Shown here one piece after another: positions 1-10,278 of a DNA stretch of 64,000 nucleotides. Source of the DNA: Serratia sarumanii (GTDB taxonomy: Bacteria; Pseudomonadota; Gammaproteobacteria; Enterobacterales; Enterobacteriaceae); the NCBI RefSeq assembly GCF_029962605.1, contig NZ_CP124750.1, positions 372,001 through 436,000 of the forward strand, in the 5' to 3' direction. Both the position numbers and the translations under genes were made by a program. The first letter of the stretch is position 1. Each line of letters opens with the position of its first letter. The notes under the pieces are model-generated. The model had not been told where the DNA came from and did not search any database. It was given only the letters and a program-made list of their open reading frames with translations.

Positions 1-557
1 GCGAGCGGTTCGACGGCGATGAGGCGCGGCGTCTGGCCACGTTTTGGGAGATCCTGCGCAGCAATATCGACGAGCTGCCGCAGATCAAGGCGCACTTCGA
101 GCGGCTTGGCCTGATTGCCGACGGGCGTATCGGCGTCGCCGGCGCCTCTATGGGGGGCATGACCGCGCTTGGCGCCTTCGCGCGCTTCCCGTGGGTCCGG
201 GCGGCCGCCAGCCTGATGGGTTCCGGCTATTACCGTTCGCTGGCGCAAACGCTGTATCCGCCGTTGGGCGCAGAGGGCGAGGCGCTCTCGCCGGCGGCGT
301 TTGCGGCGCGCACCGCCGTGCTGGCGGAATATGAGCTGGAGGGGCGTTTGGAGACGATCGCCGGGCGGCCGCTATTGCTGTGGCACGGCGAGACGGACGA
401 CGTGGTGCCGGCGGCGGACAGCCTGCGTTTGGCGGCTGAACTGCGCCGGCAAGGTGCGGGCAGCCGTCTGACGTCGCTCGTCGAACCGGGGGTGAAGCAC
501 CGCATCACGCCGCTGGCGCTGTCCGCCACGGCCGACTTCTTCCGCCGCGAGCTGTAA
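1..557 (+). CDS. yjfP: Esterase YjfP, alpha/beta hydrolase (3' part; start lies outside the window)
   Basis: The reading frame is open from base 3 to the TAA at 555-557, so only the C-terminal ~184 residues are present. The nucleophile elbow GASMGG (G-x-S-x-G) is visible near base 140, followed by a cap region, then WHGETDD carrying the probable catalytic Asp and a terminal VKHRITP stretch carrying the His. This is the dienelactone-hydrolase-like serine hydrolase fold. E. coli YjfP is a small cytosolic carboxylesterase on short acyl esters; the natural substrate is not known. The next gene is a DUF1471 gene like E. coli yjfY, so the yjfP-to-rpsF neighbourhood is partly conserved. Family assignment is confident; the physiological role is open. 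Confidence 0.85.
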   Translation, partial: ERFDGDEARRLATFWEILRSNIDELPQIKAHFERLGLIADGRIGVAGASMGGMTALGAFARFPWVRAAASLMGSGYYRSLAQTLYPPLGAEGEALSPAAFAARTAVLAEYELEGRLETIAGRPLLLWHGETDDVVPAADSLRLAAELRRQGAGSRLTSLVEPGVKHRITPLALSATADFFRREL

Positions 558-680
558 TACGCATCCTGGCGCGATGCCTGGAATTGCACCGCTCTGTGCC
601 TGCTGTTTCGGCCATCGTTTGGCCGAATAAAGGGGAGAATGCCAGCGTGAATTCTTTCAGGGCAGCAAGGAGCAAAGGGC

Positions 681-1043
681 ATGATAAAAAACATCGGCAG
701 TGCGGCCGGTTTAATGGGAACGATGAAAGCACGCGCCGAGCTTAACTCAGCGGCCTTCAGCGAGATGTTGGGAGCCGCCGACGGCAAGGCGCGGCAAAAC
801 AAGGCGAATCCGCTGTCGCGCATCACCGTGCAGACGATGCAAAACGTGACGGCGCTGTTCGCCTCCGCGGCGAAAGCGGCGCCCACTCACCCCGCGGCAG
901 CCGGTGCGCTCTCGTTCGAACAGCGGGCGACGCTGGCGGAAAGCGCAGAGCTGCTGCAAACGCGAACGAACTATCTGCGGACGGCGCTGCAATTGCACAA
1001 TCCGGGCAAGGCGTTCAGCATGCCGGCGCTGCTCAAGCTGTGA
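681..1043 (+). CDS. Hypothetical 120-residue protein
   Basis: Not recognised. The ORF has a good ribosome-binding site (AAGGAGC, about 7 nt before the ATG) and a codon bias like its neighbours. The product is Ala-rich and mostly helical in composition, basic, without a clear signal peptide, membrane segment or cysteine. A helical C-terminal half (residues 75-110) is rich in Leu, Ala, Gln and Arg and could form a coiled coil. It lies alone between yjfP and a convergent DUF1471 gene, where E. coli has nothing similar. It is probably a real lineage-specific gene because start, RBS and composition agree, but no function can be proposed. Confidence 0.55.
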   Translation: MIKNIGSAAGLMGTMKARAELNSAAFSEMLGAADGKARQNKANPLSRITVQTMQNVTALFASAAKAAPTHPAAAGALSFEQRATLAESAELLQTRTNYLRTALQLHNPGKAFSMPALLKL

Positions 1044-1139
1044 TAAGGAAAGCGGAGCGCCCAACGAGCGGCGCTCCGGTGCGGACTGAACGGGCTTTCT
1101 GATGAAGCCCTGGGGATTTCCCTGGCGTGGCTTGTCTCT

Positions 1140-1406
1140 TTAGCGATACAGCTCGGCGCTGACGTGCATCGTGCTGTTGTCGCCCGGTTCGTGCAGGGCG
1201 ATGATGCGATAAGAGGTCGCGCCGCGTTGATCGGCGATTTTACTGACCTGGCTGCTGGCGTCATCCGGCGAAACCACGTTCTGGTTCAGGGTGACGAAGC
1301 CGACGCTCTGGCGTTGATCGGCCTGGTGCGACGTGATCTCCGTGGCGGCCATTACGTTGGCGGAGAACAGGGCGGCCAGCGCCGTTGCGAGAATGATGCG
1401 TTTCAT
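1140..1406 (-). CDS. DUF1471 periplasmic protein (YjfY position; YdgH/BhsA/McbA family)
   Basis: An 88-residue protein with a signal peptide (MKRIILATALAALFSANVMA, probable cleavage after AMA-like VMA near residue 20) and one DUF1471 domain. The domain shows the usual late motif of a Gly-Ala followed by S/T-Y-R-I and a C-terminal A-E-L-Y. The ATG at 1404-1406 is preceded on the minus strand by AAGAGAGG, which favours it over the longer upstream start. E. coli yjfY occupies the same position just before rpsF on the opposite strand. Family members are small secreted proteins induced by oxidative, acid or copper stress and linked to biofilm control; the exact role of this one is unknown. It is a divergent relative of the tandem pair at 23.8-24.5 kb. 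Confidence 0.8.
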   Translation of the reverse strand: MKRIILATALAALFSANVMAATEITSHQADQRQSVGFVTLNQNVVSPDDASSQVSKIADQRGATSYRIIALHEPGDNSTMHVSAELYR

Positions 1407-1731
1407 AGTGCCTCTCTTACTTTTTGCCGTTACGGCCTGACAGCGAGTGTCGCTGCGGCAAAAAGTCATTTATCTGCATTGAATAACCTGGAATCTTTTT
1501 CGTCGCGCTGTCTGCGGCGGATATGGTTAATTTTAGTCCGTTGCGGCGGATTAAAAAGCGGGGTCTTTTGATGGCCTCTTTCAAAAAAAGTGAAATAGAT
1601 TTGTGACTCAGCGCTGATTTCATTGAAAGATTTTTGAAACCGATGGATCGGCGTACATAGGTTCTCCCACGAGCAAATCGTGCTATTTCCCATAACGCCT
1701 CGCATTAACGCGAATAAAACCCACGCAGTCC

Positions 1732-1760
1732 TTGAGTTTCCCGCCCTGCGTCAGTATGAT
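1732..1760 (+). promoter_or_regulatory. Sigma70 promoter of the rpsF operon
   Basis: TTGAGT at 1732-1737 and TATGAT at 1755-1760 are separated by 17 bp. It lies about 100 bases before rpsF and leaves a leader long enough for ribosomal protein autoregulation. Confidence 0.65.
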
Positions 1761-1789
1761 TACGCGTCATTTTTCAGCCGCACACTAAA

Positions 1790-2258
<469 letters not shown>

Positions 2259-2266
2259 TTGCCGCC

Positions 2267-2816
<550 letters not shown>

Positions 2817-2843
2817 TCGGCCACTGTCCATTAACGACTTTGA

Positions 2844-3308
<465 letters not shown>

Positions 3309-3331
3309 TTTACGCTGCTGTTAACCCGGTT

Positions 3332-3361
3332 AAAACGCCAGCCTCGCGCTGGCGTTTTGCT
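3332..3361 (+). terminator. Rho-independent terminator of the rpsF-rplI operon
   Basis: AAAACGCCAGC and GCTGGCGTTTT are perfect complements around a short loop, with a T-rich end; 24 bases after the rplI stop. Confidence 0.85.
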
Positions 3362-3419
3362 TTTCTGCGCCCGGCAAAACGCGCTACGCTTGAAGACGGG
3401 ATAAAAAGGAGAGCGTGCG

Positions 3420-3773
3420 ATGGCAAAGATTACGCTACAGCGGGTTTACGATTTCAGCGCGCCGGCGCCGGAACACTGTTATCTGATAGACAGGCTATGG
3501 CCGCGCGGCATCAGCAAGGAGCGGCTGACGGGCGTGCAGTGGCTGAAACAGGTGGCGCCGGATGACGAACTGCGTAAGTGGTTCCATCAGCATACCGACC
3601 AGTGGGCGGTCTTCGAGGCGCGTTATCGCCAACAGCTGGCGGCCAACGACGCCTGGCGGCCGCTGGTGGCGCTGTTACGGCAGGGGCAAGCGCTGACGCT
3701 GCTGTATGGCAGCAAAGATACCGAGCACAACCAGGGCGTGGTGCTGCGCGAGTTTTTGCTGGCGCAGCTGTAG
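3420..3773 (+). CDS. DUF488 family protein (YeaO-like)
   Basis: A 117-residue protein with the family hallmarks: YLIDRLWPRGISKE near residues 20-35, a W-[FL]-x-H motif (KWFHQHTDQW) in the middle, and LTLLYGSKDTEHNQ near the C-terminus. DUF488 proteins such as E. coli YeaO are small cytosolic proteins without a proven activity. It stands alone, with its own RBS (AAGGAG) 8 bases before the ATG, between the rplI terminator and the convergent ytfB. It is not at this location in E. coli. Confidence 0.85.
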   Translation: MAKITLQRVYDFSAPAPEHCYLIDRLWPRGISKERLTGVQWLKQVAPDDELRKWFHQHTDQWAVFEARYRQQLAANDAWRPLVALLRQGQALTLLYGSKDTEHNQGVVLREFLLAQL

Positions 3774-3776
3774 AGG

Positions 3777-4448
3777 TTAACGTTCCCGGCGGTAGCTGCC
3801 GTCGGCCTGGCGGCGGAACAGCACCTGGCTGTTGTCCACTGTGGTCACCGACAGCGCGTTAATCACGCCGTTGGCGTCGCGTTCGATGCGCACTTCCTGG
3901 CCGGCTTTCATGTTGCTCAGCGGCTTGTCGCCGCCTTCCACCTGCGCCATGGCGAACACTTCATTCACCGGCAGATTGTTGTCGCGAAACAGCTGCGCCA
4001 GGGTCTGGCCGGGCTGAATTTGGTAACGCTGCCAGTTGCCCGCCGGCGTCGGTTCGTTGGCTGGAGTGGCGCCGCCGCCGTTTTGCCGCTCGGCCTGCAG
4101 CGGCACGCTGGTTTCCTGCTGGGATACCGGGAACGGCTGTCTTTCGGGCGAATAGGGCCACAGCAGGGCCAGCAGCAGGATAGCGCCGAAAATCAGCACC
4201 CAGCGGCGGTGAAAGTAGGGCAGCGGCTCCATCCAATGGAAACCGTCCGGCAGATGCCAGACTTTGGCCAGCAGCGCTTTGACCTGCTGCATTTTGTCGT
4301 TGGCCGGCGGTGGCTCCGATGGCGGTTCCGCGCCTTCAGACGTGGGTGCGGCGCCCGGTTTCAGGCGCTGGCTGACGTTCAGCCAGGTGCGCAGCAGCGG
4401 CTGGTAGATGCGGGTGGTTTTCCTTCTCCTGGGCGCGATTCTGCCCAT
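3777..4448 (-). CDS. ytfB: OapA-family cell-envelope protein YtfB (LysM-like, cell division)
   Basis: A 223-residue bitopic protein: a basic, Pro-rich cytoplasmic region (1-80), one membrane segment (about 83-98) and a periplasmic OapA/LysM-like C-terminal domain (about 135-215, including WQRYQIQPGQTLAQLFRDN). E. coli YtfB (212 residues) localises to the septum and binds glycans. The domain resembles H. influenzae OapA, needed for colonisation. Here it is convergent with the DUF488 gene (3-base gap) and divergent from fklB, as in E. coli. The ATG at 4446-4448 is preceded by GAGAGGT on the minus strand. Confidence 0.9.
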   Translation of the reverse strand: MGRIAPRRRKTTRIYQPLLRTWLNVSQRLKPGAAPTSEGAEPPSEPPPANDKMQQVKALLAKVWHLPDGFHWMEPLPYFHRRWVLIFGAILLLALLWPYSPERQPFPVSQQETSVPLQAERQNGGGATPANEPTPAGNWQRYQIQPGQTLAQLFRDNNLPVNEVFAMAQVEGGDKPLSNMKAGQEVRIERDANGVINALSVTTVDNSQVLFRRQADGSYRRER

Positions 4449-4715
4449 GGTGACCTCTCTTCGACGGCGAAATAATGAGCGCGGCGCGGCAAGCGCGTCG
4501 CCTGCCCGATATCCTGCTTTCAGTATAGTCCGCTAACTGATTGAAGCGAAAGGCGGCTGAGCGGCAGAACCGCGGTTTGCGGCTGCGGGCGTTAACAGAA
4601 GGTTATTGTTTCTTTTTCTACGACAAAAGTCATCATTCTCCACACAAGATTTTACCCGGCATTGACGCGCTGTTATGCTGCGCTTTCGACTTTTTACAGA
4701 CTTAAGGAAAACCCC

Positions 4716-5336
4716 ATGACAACCCCTTCTTTTGACAGCGTTGAAGCGCAAGCAAGTTACGGGATTGGTTTACAGGTCGGCCAGCAGCTGCAAGAGTCCG
4801 GGCTGGAAGGTTTGCAACCGGAAGCTTTGCTGGCGGGCCTGCGTGACGCGCTGGAAGGGAATGCCCCGGCGGTTCCGGTAGACGTGGTGCACCGCGCGCT
4901 GCGTGAAATCCACGAGCGTGCGGACGCGGTGCGCCGCGAGCGCCAGCAGGCGATGGCCGTTGAAGGCCAGAAATTCCTGGACGACAACGCCAAGCGCGAC
5001 GACGTGACGCTGACCGAGTCCGGCCTGCAGTTCTCCGTGCTGGAGCAGGGCAACGGCCCGATCCCGTCCCGTCAGGACCGTGTGCGCGTGCACTACACCG
5101 GTCGTCTGATCAACGGCGACGTGTTCGATAGCTCGGTCGAGCGCGGCCAGCCGGCAGAATTCCCGGTCAGCGGCGTGATCCCAGGCTGGATCGAAGCGCT
5201 GACCCTGATGCCGGTCGGCTCCAAATGGCAGCTGTATATCCCGCATAACCTGGCCTACGGGGAGCGTGGCGCAGGCGCGTCCATCCCGCCGTTCAGCGCG
5301 CTGGTGTTCGACGTCGAGCTGCTGGAAATCCTGTAA
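4716..5336 (+). CDS. fklB: FKBP-type peptidyl-prolyl isomerase FKBP22
   Basis: A 206-residue protein, the same length as E. coli FklB. An N-terminal helical dimerisation domain (about 1-95) leads into an FKBP fold (about 100-206) with [18 protein letters not shown] and the [15 protein letters not shown] active-site loop. It isomerises X-Pro bonds during folding. The start [12 protein letters not shown] was chosen by match to the family over an upstream in-frame codon at 4662; AAGGAAA precedes it. Followed by a terminator hairpin and the convergent ytfE; E. coli cycA, which normally follows, is absent here. Confidence 0.96.
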   Translation: MTTPSFDSVEAQASYGIGLQVGQQLQESGLEGLQPEALLAGLRDALEGNAPAVPVDVVHRALREIHERADAVRRERQQAMAVEGQKFLDDNAKRDDVTLTESGLQFSVLEQGNGPIPSRQDRVRVHYTGRLINGDVFDSSVERGQPAEFPVSGVIPGWIEALTLMPVGSKWQLYIPHNLAYGERGAGASIPPFSALVFDVELLEIL

Positions 5337-5354
5337 TCCCACCGAGGATTGCTC

Positions 5355-5383
5355 CGGGCGCCTTCGTGGCGCCCTTATTTTAT
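5355..5383 (+). terminator. Terminator after fklB
   Basis: GGGCGCC (5356-5362) pairs with GGCGCCC (5368-5374) around TTCGT, followed by TTATTTTAT. It runs into the 3' end of the convergent ytfE. Confidence 0.75.
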
Positions 5384-6045
5384 GCGCCGCGCAGCGCGCG
5401 CGGGAACAGCAGATTGTTTTCCAGGCTGATGTGCTCCATCAGATCGCCGATAAACTCATCGATGCCGGTGTACAGCGCTCGCCAGGTGGTGCAGGCGCCC
5501 TCCGGTGGCGTCACGTTATCGGTGAGGAACTTCACCACTTCCAGCTGCTCACCCGCCTCGTCATGTTCATGCTCCATCACCGAGATCGGTCCGGCGGCCT
5601 GCGGCCCCATGCCCTGTTTGATCAGCGGGAACAGGATCTGTTCCTCTTTCATCATGTGATTCTCCAGATCCAGACGGATCAGGTTCAGCTGCTTCGCCAA
5701 CCCGCGCGGGCAGCTGGGTTTGTCGCCGTGCACGCGTTCGACTTTTTCCGCCATCAGCACCAGTTCAGCCAATTGCTCGCGGTGCCGCTGATGAAAGCGC
5801 GGCAGAATGTAATCGATCACCTCACCGAGCGGCGCTGTGCGCCAGTCCCGGCTTTGTTCCGGCGTGGCGGCGAGTGCGGCCAGCGCGTTCTCCAACTGGT
5901 CGATGTCCAGCCCTTTACGCTCGGCGGCGCGCGCCAGCGACTGCCGGCCGCCGCAGCAGAAATCCAGCTGATGCTGGCGAAACAGCCGGGATGCCCGGGG
6001 AATGGCGATGGCGAGCGCGCCAAGGGATTGGTTGCGGTAATCCAT
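5380..6045 (-). CDS. ytfE: Iron-sulfur cluster repair protein YtfE (RIC, di-iron hemerythrin-like)
   Basis: A 221-residue protein. The N-terminal ScdA_N domain carries the DFCCGG motif (about 28-33). The C-terminal four-helix bundle carries the predicted di-iron ligands H85, H106, H130, E134, H161, H205 and E209, each one residue beyond the E. coli YtfE positions. The protein restores Fe-S clusters damaged by nitric oxide or peroxide. Its start is preceded by AGAGG on the minus strand. A near-perfect NsrR operator lies 32 bases upstream, so nitric-oxide induction is expected. Confidence 0.96.
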   Translation of the reverse strand: MDYRNQSLGALAIAIPRASRLFRQHQLDFCCGGRQSLARAAERKGLDIDQLENALAALAATPEQSRDWRTAPLGEVIDYILPRFHQRHREQLAELVLMAEKVERVHGDKPSCPRGLAKQLNLIRLDLENHMMKEEQILFPLIKQGMGPQAAGPISVMEHEHDEAGEQLEVVKFLTDNVTPPEGACTTWRALYTGIDEFIGDLMEHISLENNLLFPRALRGA

Positions 6046-6076
6046 GGTAGTGCCTCTTTAAACGAAGGAATTTTAT

Positions 6077-6099
6077 AACATGCATTTTAAATGCAATTT
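6077..6099 (-). promoter_or_regulatory. NsrR operator in front of ytfE
   Basis: Two inverted 11-bp half sites, AACATGCATTT (6077-6087) and AAATGCAATTT (6089-6099), separated by one base. The NsrR half site is AAnATGCATTT; the first half fits at every position and the second has one mismatch. It lies 32 bases upstream of the ytfE ATG, overlapping an AT-rich promoter-like stretch (TATAAA on the minus strand), as expected for repression by this nitric-oxide-sensing [Fe-S] regulator. Confidence 0.85.
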
Positions 6100-6162
6100 A
6101 AAGAGTGCGCCAGTGGGAAAATAGCGAAGATGGCCGGGAGATGGCCCCGGCCGGGTGATTAT

Positions 6163-8115
6163 TTATTTCGCGCTTAAATTGATGCGATAGAGCGCGAAGC
6201 CGATACGGTCATTGCCCTCGGCGGTCATCGGATATTGAGCGTGCTCCTTGATAAACGCTGTCGCTTTGTCCGACGGCGAAGTCTCGAAGCGGATATCCAG
6301 CGGCTGCTGGCTGTTGAAGGTCGCCAAACGCCAGTTGTTGTCCGCCTGCGGATGCACCGCGCCGTGCCGTTGGGTTTCGGCGCTGATGTAGGCCGCCAGC
6401 ACCGACCGGTTCTCATCCGGCGAAGCGAAGGCGATGTGTTTGTCGCCGGTGCCGGCAAACTTGCCGCCGTAGGCGCGGTAGTTGTTGGTGGCGACCAGGA
6501 AGGTGGCGTTCGGATCGATCGGCTTGCCGTTGAAGGTAAGCTGCTTGATGCGCTCCGCCTTGTCGTTGATCAGCTGGCATTCGCCGTCGTAGCGTGCCGG
6601 CTGGCTGACGTCGATCTGGTAGTTGACGCCGTCGATCACGTCGAAGTTATAGGTGCGGAAGCCGTCCCAGTTGATCAAGCCCTGCGGCTTGGCGCTGTTG
6701 ACGTCGATCTGGTTGAACTGGCCGGCGGAGCACTCCAGCCACTCTTTCACCTCTTTGCCGCTGGCCTTTACTACTACCAGGGTATTGGGGTAGAGATAGA
6801 GATCGGCGGCGTTGCGGAAGGTGAGCTGGCCCTTTTCCACTTCGACGAAGCTGGCCGGATCGTTCTTGCGGCCGCCGACCTTGAACGGCGCCGCCGCCGA
6901 CAGCACCGGCAGATCGGCCAGATCCGGATCGCCCTGAATGTAATGTTCAACGTAGGCCTTCTGCGCATTGTTGACGATCTGCACCGTCGGATCGTCCTGC
7001 ACCAGCGCCAGGTAGCTGTACATGTTGCCGTCGGATTTGCCGATCGGCTGGCTGACGAACTCGCGCGTGCCCTTGTGATCGTCCGCCAACACTTTCACCA
7101 GCGCGGCGTCTTCCGCCGCCAGCGATTTCTTGTTCTCTTTGTCGTAGATCGGCCGCGCTTCCGCTTTGGCGGCGGTCACTTTCCAGCTGCCGCCATCGTT
7201 GTTGAGCTGCAAGTCGACCACGCCGAGATGATCGCCCCATTGGCCCGGCATCACCGCCGGTACGCCGTTCAGCAGGCCTTTATCGATATCCGCGCCTTTG
7301 ACGTTGGCGAAGTCCTTGCTCGGGAACACCGCATGGGCGTGGCCGAACATGATGGCGTCGATGCCCGGCACCTGGCTGAGGTAATAGACCGAGTTTTCCG
7401 CCATTGCCTTGTAAGGCTCGCTGGACAGCCCGGAATGCGGGATCGCCACCACCAGATCGGCGCCCTGTTTACGCATTTCCGGCACGTAGCGCTTGGCGGT
7501 GGCGGTGATGTCGTCCACCGTCACTTTGCCCTGCAGGTTAGCTTTATCCCACACCAGGATCTGCGGCGGCACGAAGCCGATGTAGCCGATGCGCAGCGTA
7601 TGCGCCTTGCCGTCGCGGTCTTTCACCGGCGTATCGACGATGATGTACGGCGTGAACAGCGGTTTTTGCGTTTTGGCGTCGACGACGTTGGCGTTGATGT
7701 ACGGGAATTTGGCGCCGGCGATGGCGTTCTTCAGGTAGTCCAGCCCGTAGTTGAATTCATGGTTGCCGATGTTGCCGACCACGTAGTCCAGCGTGTTCAT
7801 CGCCTTATAGACCGGGTGCACGTCGCCCGGCTTCAACCCCTTGGCCGCCATGTAGTCGCCGAGCGGGCTGCCCTGAATGATGTCACCGTTGTCCACCAAC
7901 ACCGCGTTGGTAGCCTGTTGGCGCGCCTGCTGGATCAGGCTGGCGGTGCGCACCAGGCCGAACTTGTCGGTCGGCGTGTCCTTGTAGTAATCGAAGTCCA
8001 TCATGTTGCTGTGCAGATCGGTGGTTTCCAGCACGCGCAGATCGACGGTGGCCGCCTGCGCCGAGGCGCACACCAGCAGCGCAAGCGCGGACAGCGTCAG
8101 TGGATGCTTCATCAT
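6163..8115 (-). CDS. cpdB: Periplasmic 2',3'-cyclic-nucleotide 2'-phosphodiesterase / 3'-nucleotidase
   Basis: A 650-residue bifunctional phosphoesterase collinear with E. coli CpdB (647). A signal peptide ([21 protein letters not shown]) precedes [16 protein letters not shown], the first metal-binding motif. GNHEFNYG and GHAHAVF complete the calcineurin-like active site in the N-terminal half, and the 5'-nucleotidase C-terminal domain follows. It hydrolyses 2',3'-cyclic nucleotides and 3'-nucleotides in the periplasm for nucleotide scavenging. The start at 8115 was chosen because GGAG lies 9 bases before it and it gives a compact signal peptide; an in-frame ATG at 8130 is the alternative. 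Divergent from cysQ. Confidence 0.97.
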   Translation of the reverse strand: MMKHPLTLSALALLVCASAQAATVDLRVLETTDLHSNMMDFDYYKDTPTDKFGLVRTASLIQQARQQATNAVLVDNGDIIQGSPLGDYMAAKGLKPGDVHPVYKAMNTLDYVVGNIGNHEFNYGLDYLKNAIAGAKFPYINANVVDAKTQKPLFTPYIIVDTPVKDRDGKAHTLRIGYIGFVPPQILVWDKANLQGKVTVDDITATAKRYVPEMRKQGADLVVAIPHSGLSSEPYKAMAENSVYYLSQVPGIDAIMFGHAHAVFPSKDFANVKGADIDKGLLNGVPAVMPGQWGDHLGVVDLQLNNDGGSWKVTAAKAEARPIYDKENKKSLAAEDAALVKVLADDHKGTREFVSQPIGKSDGNMYSYLALVQDDPTVQIVNNAQKAYVEHYIQGDPDLADLPVLSAAAPFKVGGRKNDPASFVEVEKGQLTFRNAADLYLYPNTLVVVKASGKEVKEWLECSAGQFNQIDVNSAKPQGLINWDGFRTYNFDVIDGVNYQIDVSQPARYDGECQLINDKAERIKQLTFNGKPIDPNATFLVATNNYRAYGGKFAGTGDKHIAFASPDENRSVLAAYISAETQRHGAVHPQADNNWRLATFNSQQPLDIRFETSPSDKATAFIKEHAQYPMTAEGNDRIGFALYRINLSAK

Positions 8116-8369
8116 TTGGGGGCTCTCCATTTCATTATTCGAGTGTTATCGCAGAGGGAAATGTAATTAACATTGCTTGCCACAGTAAACTGTGAAGTGT
8201 GGCAGAAAACGGCGGCAGGTAACGCGGGGAAGTTCACAGTTGTGCCCAACAAGATCTGAGGAATTCCCGGGGGTTAGCCGGTTGAGATGGATATTCGGCG
8301 TAAAAAAAACTAGTCTGCTAGCAGAGACAGAGGGAAATTTCCCACGGAGATGCAGAGTTGAGGTGCATG

Positions 8370-9110
8370 ATGTTAGAGCGAATTTGCCAACTGTCCCGCG
8401 AGGCGGGGGCGGCGATCATGGCGGTGTACGACGGTGAACAACCGCTTGATGTCGCACAGAAAAAAGATGATTCACCGGTGACGGCGGCCGATCTGGCGGC
8501 GCATCACATCATCAAGCGCGGCCTGGCGGCGCTGACGCCGGAGGTGCCGCTGCTGTCGGAAGAAGATCCGCCGGCGTGGGAAGAGCGCCGCAGCTGGACG
8601 CGTTACTGGCTGGTCGATCCGCTGGACGGCACCAAAGAGTTCTTGCACCGCAACGGTGAGTTCACGGTCAATATCGCTCTGATTGAAGAGGGGCAGGCGG
8701 TGATGGGCGTAGTGTACGCGCCGGCGATAGACGTATTGTATCTGGCGGAGCGCGGCAAGGCCTGGAAAGAAGAGAAGGGCGTGCGGCAGGCGATCGGCGT
8801 CAGCAACGCGCATCCGCCGCTGGTGGTGGTGAGCCGCTCGCATATCGACGACGAGCTGAAAGATTATCTGCAGCAGCTGGGCGAGCACCAGACCGTGTCC
8901 GTCGGCTCCTCGCTGAAGTTCTGCCTGGTGGCGGAAGGCAAGGCGCAGCTCTATCCGCGCTTCGGGCCGACCAACATTTGGGATACCGCCGCAGGGCATG
9001 CGGTGGCGGTGGCCGCCGGGGCGCAAATTCACGATTGGCAGGGCAAGCCGTTGCTCTATACCCCGCGTGAATCCTTCCTCAACCCCGGCTTCCGGGTGTC
9101 GCTGTTCTGA
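8370..9110 (+). CDS. cysQ: 3'(2'),5'-bisphosphate nucleotidase CysQ
   Basis: A 246-residue Mg-dependent phosphatase of the inositol monophosphatase superfamily, same length as E. coli CysQ. Motifs are LSEEDPP, the metal-binding [10 protein letters not shown] (about 80-90) and [10 protein letters not shown] (about 205-215). It removes the 3'-phosphate from PAP, protecting sulfate assimilation and RNA turnover from PAP inhibition. The start (MLERICQL) is the one matching the family; GAGG lies 6 bases upstream. It is convergent with ytfJ with one base between stops. The divergent region to cpdB (254 bases) must hold both promoters, which I could not place reliably. Confidence 0.96.
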   Translation: MLERICQLSREAGAAIMAVYDGEQPLDVAQKKDDSPVTAADLAAHHIIKRGLAALTPEVPLLSEEDPPAWEERRSWTRYWLVDPLDGTKEFLHRNGEFTVNIALIEEGQAVMGVVYAPAIDVLYLAERGKAWKEEKGVRQAIGVSNAHPPLVVVSRSHIDDELKDYLQQLGEHQTVSVGSSLKFCLVAEGKAQLYPRFGPTNIWDTAAGHAVAVAAGAQIHDWQGKPLLYTPRESFLNPGFRVSLF

Positions 9111-9111
9111 G

Positions 9112-9669
9112 TTAGTTCGCCAACAGCTGGTGCAGCTTGGACATCACCTGCTGCACCTCTTCCGGCGTCAGCGCGCCGTCTTTGGCAAACTGAATGCGCC
9201 CTTGCTTATCCAGCACCACGATGGCGGAGCCTTTCGGCTGCAGATCCCAGGCCTTGCGCACGTTACCGTCGCTGTCGACGATAAACTGCGACCACGGGAA
9301 CTCCTTCTTGCTGTCTTCAATGCTGCTGCGCACGAACATCGCGGTGCCCATCAGGGCATCGTCGGTGTTGACGATTGTCGTCGTTTGGTAACGATCGTGT
9401 GGTAGCTTCGCCTTCTTGATCGCTTCAATCAGTGGGTCGTTCATGTCTTTGGCGGAGCTGCGGCCGGCAATATGTTGTATCACTCGCACTTTTCCACTGA
9501 GCTGCGCGCTGTTCCAGTTCTGGTAGCTAAAATTACCTTCAGCGTAATTGAGCTCTCCTTTGTCGCTGACGCCGACCGGCGCCACGCGCTGCTGGAGCTG
9601 GAAGTTGTGCGCGGAAGCGAAAAGCGGGGCGAGCAGCAGGGATACCATCAGCATGCGACTTGTTTTCAT
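9112..9669 (-). CDS. ytfJ: YtfJ family periplasmic protein, thioredoxin-like fold
   Basis: A 185-residue secreted protein with a signal peptide (about 1-20, MKTSRMLMVSLLLAPLFASA). The rest matches E. coli YtfJ (184 residues), with VRVIQHIAGRSSAKDMND and the late GSAIVVLDKQGRIQFAKDG segment typical of a thioredoxin-like (AhpC/TSA-related) fold. No CxxC motif is present, so a classical disulfide activity is unlikely. Function is unknown. The ATG at 9667-9669 is preceded by AAGGAGAAAG on the minus strand. Confidence 0.93.
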   Translation of the reverse strand: MKTSRMLMVSLLLAPLFASAHNFQLQQRVAPVGVSDKGELNYAEGNFSYQNWNSAQLSGKVRVIQHIAGRSSAKDMNDPLIEAIKKAKLPHDRYQTTTIVNTDDALMGTAMFVRSSIEDSKKEFPWSQFIVDSDGNVRKAWDLQPKGSAIVVLDKQGRIQFAKDGALTPEEVQQVMSKLHQLLAN

Positions 9670-9999
9670 GCTTTCTCCTTGTAATGGGGGGAATTTGTGC
9701 GACAGCACTTCGACAGCCTAAAGCATAGGATGTGATAAGAGGTCTGTCCTGTTAACCGGATCGCAGATTTTCCCTTGGTTCGCTAATCATCAGATTTTGA
9801 AGGGATATCCTGAAAACGTTATAAATTATCATATACAATTCTGTCAAAAAGTGTAAATCCAGTGCAGATCACCGGGCAGAAGTGAACGATCTGGTCTTTA
9901 CTGGGTCTACTACATGCAATCAAGTTGCGTTCTGAATTTCGAGGCTGCCACCTTTGGCGGCTCGCTGAGCGCATGGATCAACGGGAGGAGCGTAAAAGA
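9670..9999. other. Divergent ytfJ / ytfK intergenic region
   Basis: About 330 bases with no gene. It must hold both promoters. CTGTCA at 9841-9846 followed ten bases on by GTGTAAAT resembles a PhoB box (tandem CTGTCAT), and ytfK is in the PhoB regulon in E. coli, but the spacing is one base short and the second repeat poor. Confidence 0.4.
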
Positions 10000-10206
10000 A
10001 TGAGAATCTTCCAGCGTTATAACCCTTTGAAAGTGGCGAAGTACGTTAAGACCCTGTTTCGCGGAAGGCTGTATATCAAGGACGTGGGCGCATTTGAATT
10101 CGACGAGGGGAAAATCCTGCCGCCGAAGATTCGCGACAAGCGCCATTTCAGCGTGATGTCTGAAGTGAACCGTCAGGTGCTGCTGCTGCAGGCCGAGATG
10201 GGGTGA
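10000..10206 (+). CDS. ytfK: YtfK, SpoT-stimulating stress protein
   Basis: A 68-residue DUF1107 protein of the same length as E. coli YtfK, sharing the [10 protein letters not shown] start and [10 protein letters not shown] core. In E. coli YtfK binds SpoT and shifts it toward (p)ppGpp synthesis during phosphate or fatty-acid starvation. The start was chosen by family match; AGGAG lies 12 bases upstream with AAAAGA nearer, and the in-frame upstream codons belong to the leader. Single-gene unit between divergent ytfJ and convergent ytfL. Confidence 0.93.
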   Translation: MRIFQRYNPLKVAKYVKTLFRGRLYIKDVGAFEFDEGKILPPKIRDKRHFSVMSEVNRQVLLLQAEMG

Positions 10207-10225
10207 ACACCTCGCTGACAGCGGT

Positions 10226-10266
10226 AAAAAAATGCGGCCCCGATGGGGCCGCTGATGTTTTTGTCT
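10226..10266. terminator. Bidirectional terminator between ytfK and ytfL
   Basis: GCGGCCCC (10234-10241) pairs with GGGGCCGC (10245-10252). The plus side continues to TGATGTTTTTG, the minus side to a run of seven T (10227-10233 complement). Confidence 0.8.
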
Positions 10267-10278
10267 TATCGCCTCAAG

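Noticed and set aside
6235..8166. 643-residue plus-strand ORF across cpdB
   Set aside because: Antisense shadow of a high-GC gene; His/Val/Arg-biased composition and no family match, while cpdB on the other strand is unmistakable.
9841..9858. PhoB box upstream of ytfK
   Set aside because: First repeat CTGTCA is good but the second is one base out of register and weak; kept only as a remark.
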